NCBI RefSeq assembly: GCF_905404315.1
Contig: NC_066278.1
Span: 2,868,001 to 2,932,000 of the forward strand
Direction: 5' to 3'
Length of the DNA: 64,000 nt
From: Leptidea sinapis
Taxonomy: Eukaryota > Arthropoda > Insecta > Lepidoptera > Pieridae
The notes beneath the pieces were generated by a model. It saw only the letters and a program-made list of their open reading frames with translations, did not search any database and had not been told where the DNA came from. Both the position numbers and the translations under genes were made by a program. Below, piece after piece: positions 1 through 9,527 of this stretch (positions are counted from its first letter, which is position 1; the number at the start of each line of letters is the position of its first letter).

Positions 1-582
1 AATTCTATGAGCCTTATAGATAATCTTTGAGTTTCATTTGATCGAATTCGGAATTATGAAGTAATTCCGAAAAAAACACTTTTTTCTGTTTTCTTTCGTC
101 AACGATAACTCAAGAACGAATGAACGTGGTTTTTTGATGTTAAGAGCTGATTAGTTTTTGAAATCGATCGGTCAAGCCATTCAAAAGTTATATTAAGAGG
201 TTTTCATAACGTTCGGATACCATCACAGGAATAGTTAGGGAAACTTATTAGGACCTTAAAACGTCCGAGATCTGATGAAAACTTGATTTTCGAAAAGCGG
301 GAAGTTAAAAATATGTCTTCTCTCTCTCCTTAGTCGTCGCCTCACTGCTGAGGATCGTGACTCACGTTCAATTGGTGAATGAGCTGCCTGCATTGATCTA
401 GTAACTTGGTCTAGTGGCGCTAAGGTCCCTTATCTTATATAAAAATTATTGTAAAAAAATTCAAAGCTGTTACTTATATTCATAATATTATCATAAACTT
501 TCGTGTAATAATAGAATATATGAATAAGGTTTAACATATTATTCAGAAACATTATAAGAACTACAAAGAATTGTAGACAAAC
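1..582. other. drosha intron (downstream of exon 4), no gene seen
   Basis: AT-rich sequence beyond the donor of drosha exon 4. A more GC-balanced patch at about 310-430 looks like interspersed repeat. I searched both strands for the next Drosha exon, which should start with residues like YNDPGQMNDGP, and did not find it. It must lie left of the window. Confidence 0.5.
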
Positions 583-3500
583 CATAGTTCCGGGTGTAAT
601 CGTCTAGGATGACTTTGTTTTCTCTCTAACTCCATCATCATCCTGTCAGTATATCCTTGAAGGTTCTTTTCATCCAAACAATCTTCATCCTCGGAAGATG
701 ATGATGAGGAGCTATGATCATCTAAAATTAGTCGGTAATTTATTTAGAAAATTAATTTTACAAGTTTTTGACATTAATTCTATCAGTTTCGATTATTCCT
801 TGAGACAGGTCTCAACATCAGGACATGAGACATGTTTTTGATAGGTCCATCATCTTTATCTTTTCATCCAAACAATCTTCATCCTCGGAAGATGATGATG
901 AGGAGCTATGATCATCTAAAATTAATCGGTAATTCATTTAGAAAATTAATTTTACAAGTTTTTGACATTAATTAAATCAGTTTCGATTATTCCTTGAGAC
1001 AGGTCTCAACATCAGGACATGTTTTTGATAGGTCCATCAACTTTAGTTCCAATCCAATGACCTTGAACTGAATTAAGGGTAAAAAAAATTACAGACCACC
1101 TGACAGAAACTCAGTTCGTCCAACATTGGAAAATATCACCACAGCCTTTAGACTTTAGAGGATATTCTATTTAAAAAATTGAAGCTAGTTTTTTCAATAT
1201 TCATGTTGTGTCTGAAGTTAGTTGCCTTAAATCCAAAAAGTGAAGCTATTTAATTTGTTTGGCATAACTTAATATTTTTTCCGTACATATGGCTCATGGC
1301 TATTTCTACGACATAAGTAAAAAAAAATACAAACCATTATGTTTACATCTCTTAGCTTTTTGTGCTTTAAGGGGGGGTAGTTCATCAACTTCAGGTCTTG
1401 CTTTTCTGCCCCTTTCAATAAGAGTATTGAAAAACTTTTCACAGACTTTCTCCAACTTCTGTGTTTGTTCCATCCCAATACCATTATCTATAGATCTATA
1501 ATATAATTCTGCTGGTGAACTTCTATACCACATTTTCGTGTTCTACAAACAAACATAAAATATATTATTATGATGCAAATTTCCTTGTATCTTTTGTATA
1601 TTATGCTACTCCTATTTTATAAAATAAAAATAACCTTATTACATGAGCTATTTTTCAACAATGTAAATCTAAAATTTAATTATATAATCAATCGAGCTAA
1701 TAATAAAAGATTAGCCATAACAAATAGACAGAAATATAATATATTTAATAATCACAGTAAGAGTAAATTATTCTTTTGCCAGACAGAGGGCAAGCAGGTA
1801 AATACACCAAAATTCTATTTTTCGACCTCGCTATAGGAGCGAATTTGTTTACACACTCAATCAATGTCCCAAATATACAAACACGCTCTAGCAAAAAGTC
1901 CATAAAGAAAACTAAAGATGTTCGAAGAACAAAGAATGAAAGAGACATCTAAATATGAAGAAAAAAGAAGTATTGGATTCATTAAAACAGATGAATATTA
2001 TGGAGATCAATGCAACAAGCCAGATATGCCAGAGGATATTGTTCAAAAAATGAAAGTCGAATTTATATTTTTATTGAAGAATACTGACGAAGAACGTAGT
2101 TTTATAGATAAAAGGACAATTATGAAAAAAGATACCAGTGAGTAGTGAGGTCGTTGCTGATAGCCTTAAATTTTGGGCGCGTGATAAAGAATAAAACCAA
2201 ATACTAGTTGTGCAAATTGGGAAATGATGCAGCGGACGAGCTTGCAAGGCGGGCATCGGCAAATATAGTGACTGGTCCATTGCCACTTATGCCACTGCCC
2301 TTCAGCCAAATGCGCTCATGGATACGCTCTCTCACCAACGACTTACACAACACCCGATGGATGAATGTCTCAGGCTGTAGACAGTCGAAGGAGGCGATAC
2401 CTGCACTGTCGCCCAAACTGACACGTCGACTTATCGACCTCAACAGACATGACATCCGTATAATGGTGGGCACCCTAACGGGTCACACATCACTAAACAA
2501 ACACCTTTTCACAATCGGCGTAACGGACAGCCCTAAGTGCAGAGGCTGTCTAAACGAAGACGAAACGGTCGCTCACGTAATCCTGGAATGTGCGTGGGTG
2601 GCCAAGAAACGGGCAAAAACCTTAACCAATACGAGGTCGCTCCAGGAAGTCTGTGAACACCCCAGGAATGTTCTGAACTTCTGGAAGGAGCTGGGCTGGT
2701 TGGAGTAACTGGCCATTACTGCACGCAAAATGGACCCATGCTAGTGGTTTAATTGCGGAAACAGGAGCCCCTATACCATTCCATACCAAATTGGTAAAAG
2801 AAATTTTGTACAAAACAATAGATCACGTTTCATTAATAAAACATGGCCAGCAAAATGATGAAATAGCTATTTTACAATTATTATCAAAACAAGAGGATAT
2901 CAAAATTGAGCCTTGTGGGTTGTTTAAAGAGTTCCCGTTTCTTGGAGCGTCACCTGATGGTATTTGTGGCGAAGATGCACACAAGTTGGGACTAGATTAG
3001 GCTATCAGCAAACAAAAGTAAATTCTTAGGTAAAATAAAAACATGGGGCCTAAAAATAAATACAACCACAACTGGTATTATCAAATTCAGGGCCAGCTAC
3101 ATATCTGATGGTCTAAAGAAGAAGTTAAATTTTAAAATAGAAATAATAGAAAAAGATGACCTATTTAATCACCAGAAAATGCAAAAGAAATTAACCATCT
3201 TACATGTCATACCTGCTACCCGACATAGTAGACCTTAGATTTACACCCATAAGAGACAAAATTATGTCACAAAAAATATTTGTTCAGCCTACAAGCCACA
3301 ACTCAATCAATCTATTAATTAATCAACACATCAAAACTCGATTTCAAAATAAAGGCACGTTTTCAGATTAATAAATATAGACAGATCATTATTTCTTGTG
3401 CATATAGAAAATTACATAGGGATATATGTATAATACATTGTAATGTGTAATTTTAATCATGTTAAGATTAATATAAGGCATACAAGGCATTTATTTTCTC

Positions 3501-6391
3501 AAAATTTATTGATTGATTGAGTCATAATATTTATTTCTTTAAATTTTTCTTTGAGAGACTGTCTATAACCAAGCTGATATATAGCACGAACAGCTCTCTT
3601 TTGCAGAGCAAACACTATGTCAATGTCAGCAGCATGACCTCACAGTAAAATACCATATGTCATGATGCTGTGAAAATAACTGAAGTACACCTATCTTGTG
3701 GTCGCAACATTAGTGTACTCTCTAATCTTTCTAACAGCATATGCAGCAGAACTGAGTCTATCTGCTAGTTGGGCAATATGTGGGCCCCACTGAAGCTTAT
3801 TATCTAATGTGATACCCAAAAAGACAGCAGTGTCCACAAGTTCCAATTTCTGGTCATTTATATAACAAATAAGGCAAGTGATCTGACCAATATAGTCCAT
3901 AGGGATATATGTATAATACATTGTAATGTGTAATTTTATTCATGTTAAGATTTTATTTAACAATCAAAGGCAAGTGATCTGACCAATATAGTCTATTGTG
4001 TCAAATGTCATTGATGTTAGTTATTAATTGCCAGGCTGAATTTGTGACTAAACAGTGATCTAACCAGAGCTCGCAATGGTGTGAATGCATGAAATATATA
4101 GAATTTATACCAATCATATCATATGCTTTAAAAAAATTGGATAGATAAATACCTCTTCCTCATCAGATTTATGTTCCTTAGACCATTTTTCCATTTTTCT
4201 TATGAAGTCTTCTGATGTTGAGCAGTAATTCCTCCTAGAAATTTAAAGTTATGTTATAAATTGAACACATAATGAATAAGAACATACAAGTCCCTATCCA
4301 AATATATATATTTTTCATATGAATATTTGCATCTTCACAAAATATTTTAAATATTATCTTTTGACAACCCCAATATTCCAGTTGTTAGTAGCCCAAATAG
4401 CCCTACCACACAAGTCCCTTGATGTTATGTGATCACTTTTTTTGTCCTGGAAACACTACAAAAGGAAGCCCATCCCACAGCTTGGATGTATGTGGGAGAA
4501 AATTCCTTGAAAACCACACCGTGGAAGAACTCCACACATCTTTGTTGTTAGGATCATATCCTAATTTGTGGTGTGTCATGTAAAGGTGGAATTCAGCAGC
4601 AGGAATCAGGTTAGTGTCATCAAAGTGACACAAGTGTGTAAGTTAAGGAGTAAAAGAAGAAATAAATGATATAAAACCTCAACAGTTATCGAGAATAGAC
4701 ATTAGACACATTATTGTAATATGCACATTAATGTGTCTGCTACTAAAACTTACAACCTTACAAACTCAGAATAAAACATATCCTGGCACAAACAGAGTAC
4801 GTTAAAAATCACGAAATTTCTTCTAAATTGTAGCAATGTCTACAACAGCATTATGTTATATGTATTTAGTAACTGGTTGTTTGCCACTAAGTGTAATTTA
4901 AGTGTAAATTTAAATATTAAGTGTACTTAGTGAAACTATTTAAGGAGACATCCTTGTGTCCATATTTCTATTTTGACTTTATCTACTTTTCCCCTTATTC
5001 ATAATAGTCTGCTAACTTAAAGAATTGCTAATTCTCACTCTGTCTTCTTCTATTGAACTAAGTCAGAATGAGAAAAAACACTCCTTAGCGGCTGTTTAAA
5101 GTTAGCGGACCATTATGAATAAGGGGGTTTATGTTTAATATTTGTTTCTAAATAAATAAATAAAATATACTCTAGAGTAAATAATTAATGGTATAATGTT
5201 AACATTTTATGAATGACCGGATCATGCAATGTGAGCATGACAAATCCAGCTACAACTCAACCAAATATTATAAGATGAAACTCTGCATACAAACAAACAA
5301 ATCTTTAAGAAATTACTTTACCTATAATCATCTAATATTTTTTCTCTATCAGTCATTGATTTATGACCAGTAGAAGTTCTGGATGGAGATCTGCTTCTAT
5401 GAGAAGAATGCCTCTCAATATATTGATCATCATCCCTTGATGTATATCTCTGGCTATGACTTCTATAATCTTTCTCATACTGATGCGAACTACTTCTTTC
5501 ATAATACTTCCGACGCTCATATTCCTTTCTATCTTCAATGTGGTATCTTTCTCGGTAGTATCTTTCATCTCTCCCTCTGCTTACTCTATTGTGGCTACTG
5601 TAACTTGGACTGCGAATAGATCTATCAGATGTACTTCTGTAATCTCTTCTCTCCCTTTCATATTTTTCTCTAGTTGGACTATACCATGAGCGTGATGAGC
5701 TTCTAGCAGGGCTATATCTAGACCTAGATGAATCTCTAGAGGGGCTATACCTAGATCTAGACGATTCTCTAGAGGGGCTATATCTAGATCTAGAAGATTC
5801 TCTAGAGGGACTATATCTAGATCTAGATGATTCTCTACTTGGGCTATATCTAGATCTAGATGATTCTCTACTTGGGCTATATTGAGATCTTGATAATTCT
5901 CTATCATAATAGTGTGACTTTGTTGAATGCTTTTCATGTTTTGACATATTTTGGATTGCTTCACTTAAATCTGTACTGTGCCATGAATTGCTTTTCCCGT
6001 CTGTAGATTGACTTCTTACAACATAAGATTTATCTTTGTTCCAACTGTGTACATTATATTGATTATCACTGTTTGATGTTGTCAGGTTTACATAACTTGG
6101 GTCTCCATGATAACAGTAACTTGTAGTGGCTTGTACGGGACCGGGAGGATAGGGCGGTGGTACATAGTGAGAGGTAGGTGGAATGTTGGGGGGTGGAAAA
6201 CTCATTGGTGGCAATGTTTCCGTGGGATAGTAAGAAGGCAGCCCATTTCTTGATTGGACAATCGGAACTGGTGGTGGCAGATAATTGTAAACTGATGATT
6301 GTGTATGTAAAGAATGAACTACCGCACGCGTTTGTGATGGAACACATATTTGAGGCGGCAGAAAGCTAAAATTTTGTGGCGGAATAGACAT
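583..6391 (-). CDS. drosha: Drosha ribonuclease III, N-terminal exons (partial, continues off left edge)
   Basis: Drosha is the nuclear RNase III of the Microprocessor that cuts primary microRNA transcripts. Four exons are supported, in transcript order: 6391-5322, 4234-4153, 1542-1335 and 721-583. Phases agree throughout (2, 0, 1, 2 bases carried). Exon 1 (357 codons) is rich in proline and tyrosine over residues 1-95, then has an arginine/serine tract with 11-residue repeats at about 162-233, as in the known Drosha N-terminus. Exon 3 encodes WYRSSPAELYY, a KLEKVCEKFF helix and a CKHN end. This aligns with the Drosha segment before the central domain (human WIRCTHSENYY...). Exon 4 gives a serine/acidic run, then SHPRRLHPELW, matching AHPDRLHDELW of human Drosha. 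The RNase III and dsRNA-binding domains must lie left of position 1. The start is the first ATG of the long exon. Introns carry a YqaJ pseudogene, LINE pieces, a MITE and a local duplication. Identification is by family similarity from memory. Confidence 0.88.
665..1050. repeat. Tandem duplication spanning the drosha exon 4 acceptor
   Basis: Copy A (about 665-858) and copy B (about 859-1050) are direct neighbours offset by 194 bp. They differ by a handful of substitutions and one short gap. Each copy holds the splice acceptor (exon start at 721 in A, equivalent position 915 in B) and the first 57 bases of the exon. Only copy A continues into the full exon, so copy B is a decoy acceptor upstream in the transcript. 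Confidence 0.85.
1543..2190. other. drosha intron, AT-rich, no gene assigned
   Basis: Very AT-rich intron sequence. A 75-codon plus-strand frame at 1918-2145 is rich in Lys, Glu and Asp. It could be the 5' remnant of the YqaJ-type gene that resumes at 2722, but I see no motif that proves it. Confidence 0.3.
2190..2715 (+). mobile_element. LINE fragment: RNase H end and C-terminal zinc knuckle of ORF2
   Basis: An open frame to 2708 starts near GNDAADELARRA, the last catalytic-Asp motif of the RNase H domain of Jockey/R1-type non-LTR retrotransposons. It ends with a C-x2-C-x(n)-H-x4-C pattern (CRGCLNEDETVAHVILEC). Both features mark the 3' end of ORF2. The copy is truncated at 5', sits inside a drosha intron and cuts a YqaJ-type gene remnant. 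It is more GC-rich than its surroundings. The clade is not assigned further. Confidence 0.85.
2722..3260 (+). pseudogene. YqaJ-type exonuclease domain pseudogene
   Basis: Reading from 2722 gives WTHASGLIAETG, then PCGLFKEFPFLGASPDGI (ending about 2970), the LGASPDG motif of the YqaJ / lambda-exonuclease-like nuclease fold. After a stop at 3000 the fold resumes as NHNWYYQIQGQLHI near 3060-3105, the conserved Q-x-Q-x-QL strand. It then continues as FKIEIIEKDDLF and, one frame over, MSYLLPDIVDLRFTPIRDK to about 3260. Stops and at least two frame changes make it a dead copy. Such domains occur in animal genomes inside transposon-like genes. Its 5' half is missing or replaced by the LINE fragment that abuts it. 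It lies antisense inside a drosha intron. Confidence 0.75.
3418..3993. repeat. Interleaved direct repeats around a LINE fragment
   Basis: A 52-bp segment at 3418-3469 recurs almost unchanged at 3901-3952. A 27-bp segment at 3871-3897 recurs at 3967-3993. The order X, LINE, Y, X', Y' suggests a target-site duplication at LINE insertion followed by a second local duplication. Confidence 0.75.
3470..3921 (-). mobile_element. LINE reverse transcriptase C-terminal fragment
   Basis: The minus strand from 3921 encodes LELVDTAVFLGITLDNKLQW and then QLADRLSSAAYAVRKIREYT, typical of the thumb region after the RT palm in non-LTR elements. After a stop at 3691 it continues as SIMTYGIL, FALQKRAVRAIYQLG and LKEKFKEINIMT to about 3530. 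Related reading frames occur at 57120-57260 and 30070-30240, so these copies belong to related LINEs. In-frame stops make it inactive. Direct repeats of about 52 bp flank it (3418-3469 and 3901-3952). Confidence 0.8.
4379..4640 (-). mobile_element. Degenerate copy of a common lepidopteran LINE/SINE-like repeat
   Basis: The plus strand reads along the consensus repeated at 29690-30060, 21930-22010 and 40380-40440: compare cctggaaacactacaaaaggaagcccatcccacag here with the same phrases there. The minus-strand frame (4433-4633) gives the SSSTVWFSRNFLPHTSKLWDGLP type of peptide seen at the C-terminus of LINE ORF2. It lies in the drosha intron between exons 1 and 2. Confidence 0.65.
4992..5128. mobile_element. 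MITE with about 30-bp terminal inverted repeats
   Basis: The left end ccccttattcataatagtct and the right end accattatgaataagggg are reverse complements that extend through the gctaacttaaa / ttaaagttagc portion. The element is about 137 bp, has no coding capacity, and lies in the drosha intron between exons 1 and 2. Confidence 0.75.
5690..5905 (-). repeat. 33-bp coding minisatellite in drosha RS domain
   Basis: About six direct copies of a 33-bp unit encode the 11-residue repeat SPSRESSRSRY inside drosha exon 1. On the plus strand the units show as runs of tctagatctaga and ctctagaggggctata. The copies differ at only a few bases, so the array is probably young or homogenised, and its length may vary between individuals. 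Confidence 0.85.
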
Positions 6392-6864
6392 GTTGAAAAG
6401 TAGTACAGTTTACATTTTATCGGTATTCAATTAATTAATAAAGTACGTGGTAGGACAAATTAAACTATTATTGAGATTTGAGATCAAGTGATAAATTTTA
6501 ACTACTACAAAAGAGAATTTAAACACTACGTATAACTACTACTTTTATGGCTTGCGCTTGACAGTTGTATTCAGTTTTTTACTTGTTCTATGGTTGATTG
6601 ATCCAGGATCGAACCCAAAGGCCAAAGTTTCAAACAAATCGGACCCAGATCAAATGAGTTGGTCAACTCACACGAACAGACCCTCCACACATCATTGCGC
6701 TCGCTTCACTCAGGCGAGCCACAAGTGTGGATAGTTGTAATCTCAAAAGTACTGTAATTTATTTCGTATCATTTATTTGTATATCTTGTATTATTACATA
6801 TTGCATTATTGCATATATGCCATATTATAATATCAGCATTTGTTAAATAAAAGGAATGAATAAA
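6392..6864. other. Upstream region of drosha, no gene seen
   Basis: This holds the drosha 5' UTR and promoter area next to the start at 6391. A short plus frame at 6552-6734 has no recognisable similarity. No core promoter motif could be assigned with confidence. Confidence 0.4.
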
Positions 6865-6930
6865 CAAGTGAAAACTTGAACATGAACGTTGTGCATTTTT
6901 GAATATTTTGGAATGGTTAGGAAAAGTTTT

Positions 6931-7222
6931 ACCAGTGGGAGGCTCCTTTGCACAGGATGCCGGTTAGATTATGGGTACCACACGGCGCCCATTTCTGCCG
7001 TGAAGCAGTAATTTGTAAACATTGTTGTGTTTAGGTCTGAAGGACGCTGTAGCTAGTGAAATTACTGGGAAAAGGAGACTTAACATCTTGTCTCAAGGTG
7101 ACGAGCGCAATTGTAGTGCCGCTCAGAATTTTTGTGCTTTTCAAGAATCCTGAGCGGCACTGCATTGTAATGGGCAGCCATCAGCTGAACGTCCTGCTCG
7201 TCTCGTCCCATGTTTTCATTAA
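6931..7222 (+). mobile_element. Lepidopteran interspersed repeat (SINE-like), copy 1
   Basis: This 290-bp unit begins accagtgggaggctcctttg and ends ctgctcgtctcgtccc followed by an A-rich tail. It recurs at 38587-38888 and, in reverse and partial, at 16655-16800. It contains the inverted pair gtgccgctcagaattttt / ttgagcggcactgc. There is no coding potential. Confidence 0.8.
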
Positions 7223-7288
7223 AAAAATATAATTTCGCACTAATTGCTTTATTTATCAGTATAAAGTACCTAGGTAACACTGAAAATT

Positions 7289-7690
7289 TTAGAAAATAAA
7301 AAACAGCCTAATGTAAAAAGTGGCCAATACTTTTATTGTTTTTCTAAGTAATCTCCGTTCTTCTCTACACATTGTTGCATTCGATGGAACCACTGAGAAA
7401 AGCAGTGGGCCCAATCTTCCTTCTATGACATTTTCGTACGCTTTCACCGCATCTTCAGGGCTCGTAAAGCGAATACCTCGAATTTTATCTTTAGTTCTTG
7501 GGAATAAATAAAAGTCGCAGGGTGCCAGGTCAGGACTGTATAGCGGATGACTTATTATCTCGACATCTGCTATAGTCAAATATTCAATAGTCCGTTTTGC
7601 GGAGTGCGCTGAAGCATTGTCGTGGTGAAGGAGGATCCTGCTTCGAGGGCGCTGCTGTCGAATTTTTTCCAAGACAACAGGCAAACAACA
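7289..7690 (-). pseudogene. mariner transposase, C-terminal fragment
   Basis: The frame from 7684 encodes LLHHDNASAHSAKRTIEYL and YSPDLAPCDFYLFP. These are the second catalytic Asp (HHDNA) and the final D34D-type Asp (SPDLAPCD) of mariner transposases. The peptide after them (KIRGIRFTSPEDAVKAYENV) is also typical. The N-terminal helix-turn-helix half is absent and no inverted terminal repeats are seen, so it is a dead fragment. Confidence 0.85.
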
Positions 7691-7870
7691 ATTGACACTA
7701 TATATAATATATTAAAATGTTCTTTTCAGAACGAATCTTTCGGCAGTTTATATGCACGATTAATATTTCTACGATCTATAATGCTACGAAGGTATTACGT
7801 TACAAGTTAGATATTAGACATTTGTATTAATTGATATTATTGGATGTAGGTACAGCTACAGGAGTCCCCT

Positions 7871-9240
7871 TCAAGCGAAACACTTGATTGGTCGGCCTGT
7901 CCTTGACATTTTGATAGGCTGGGACGTCAAGTTGTTCGTAGGGTCTGGTAGCTTAGTTTCTTGGGTATTGGTGGTATGTTTGTCAGGTATGGTATCGGTA
8001 AGGTTTTTGGTAATTTGTACAGGTAAAGGTAATGCATATAATGTATTGTTTTCTTCAGTTTCATTTAATAAATATGCAGGTTTGAAACGGTCGATCGATA
8101 TGTTTGTTTGACGACCTGGTAACTGAATGGTAAAAACGTTACCGCTTCGTTTGATAACACGGTACGGTCCTTCATATGGTTTTTGGAATGGTGGTTTTAC
8201 TGAATCTATTCTAACAAACACATGACTGCATGTATGTAAGTCTTGATGAACAAATATGTGTTTGTTATTACGATGTGAAGTAGGTGAGTGTGGTTTATTA
8301 GCTGCGATATGGGTACGTAATTTATCAACGTAGGTATGATCCAATTAGGTAGATAATGTTGGTGTGCTTATGTCGAAGAAATCACTTGGTAGACGAAGGT
8401 TATAGCCGTATGTTAGTTCAGCGGCGCTAACGCCTGTGTCCGATCGTAGAACTGCGCGCAGGCCTAATAATACGGTTGGTAGTTCATTGATCCATGAACA
8501 GGTGTTTGTTAACCTTGAACGAAGGGCTATCTTCTAGCAACGATGAAGGCGTTCTACCTTTCCGTTCCTCTTTGGGTTATAGCTACTACTTCGTATCCGT
8601 TTAACTCCCATAGTTTTCATGAGGTTGGTAAACAGAGTGCTTTCGAATTGTCAACCTTGATCACTAGTTAGTGTCGCTGGGCATACAAATCTTGAGATCC
8701 AGTGATTGTAAATGATATCTGCAATTGTCTCGACTGTAATATTGTCGCTGGGGATTGCCTCAGTCCAACCAGTATGTCTGTCGATCATTGTTATCAGATA
8801 ACGATGTCCTTGAGCAGAGGTAGGTAGAGGTCCAACAATATCTATGTGTATATGCAGAAAGCGATCGGTTGCGTCGAAACATTGAATTTTGCTGACTGTG
8901 TGGCGTTGTATTTTACTTTTCTGACAATTCATACATGTTTTACTCCACTTCCCGATGTCGATATTCATTGAAGGCCAAAATAATTTTTGAGATATTAATT
9001 TACGTGATGTTCGTATTCCTGGGTGAGTAATATTATGAACACTATTAAAAATTTGTTTGCGGAATTCTGTAGGTATGTAAGGACGTACGTGACTTGTTGA
9101 TGTTTCGCAATATAATTCTAGGTTCGTGTTAGGTACATTTATTTTCTTGAAGGTTAAGTTTGGTTGTTGAATGAGTTGTGTGATGCTGCTATATCGCTCT
9201 TGTGCGTACGCTATCTCGCTGTAATCGATCGTAGGTAGCT
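7871..9240 (-). pseudogene. Ty3/gypsy-type retrotransposon integrase relic
   Basis: Reading leftwards from 9240, the segment encodes an HHCC zinc-binding domain (HNITHPGIR ... CMNCQKSK, about 9060-8920). An integrase core follows (IDIVGPLP, ITMIDRHTGWTEAIP, LTSDQG, about 8870-8650). The remaining core follows after a stop, with VERLHR carrying the catalytic Glu near 8550. The C-terminal part (8344-7871) ends GPYRVIKRSGNVFTIQLPG and DRFKPAYL, typical of gypsy integrase tails. Several stops break the frame. No gag, protease, reverse transcriptase or LTR was found, so only the 3' part of pol survives. Confidence 0.85.
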
Positions 9241-9527
9241 GTATATCATTAGCAATGTTTCTAACTGGCCAGTTCTAAACATTTTCAGTGTTACCCACGT
9301 GCTTGCATTTATGTGGTTATATACAATACTCATTTATTACGCTATCGTACACAAAAATGACAATTAATAATACATTAAAAATTTAACACTTCAGAACTAT
9401 TACAATTATTTTACATTAAAACGTTTATCTCTCAGAAAAATCAACTTTCATTCATAATTTCATCATCAGGTTACGCGTCCTGACGCGAGTTTAACATTTT
9501 ATACCCCTCTAAAGAAGTTTTCACTTC

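Larger units (their letters stand above)
6865..9527. mobile_element. Non-autonomous DNA element split by nested insertions
   Basis: The left end (6865-6930, caagtgaaaacttgaac...) matches the left end of the compact MITE at 27430-27818. The right end (9268-9527, ...aagaagttttcacttc) matches the right half of that MITE. Between the halves lie a SINE-like repeat (6931-7222), a mariner fragment (7289-7690) and a gypsy integrase relic (7871-9240). The parsimonious reading is one old MITE copy serving as a landing pad for later insertions. Confidence 0.7.

Noticed and set aside
6552..6734. A 60-codon plus frame upstream of drosha
   Set aside because: No recognisable motif, short, and in a spacer full of repeat debris.
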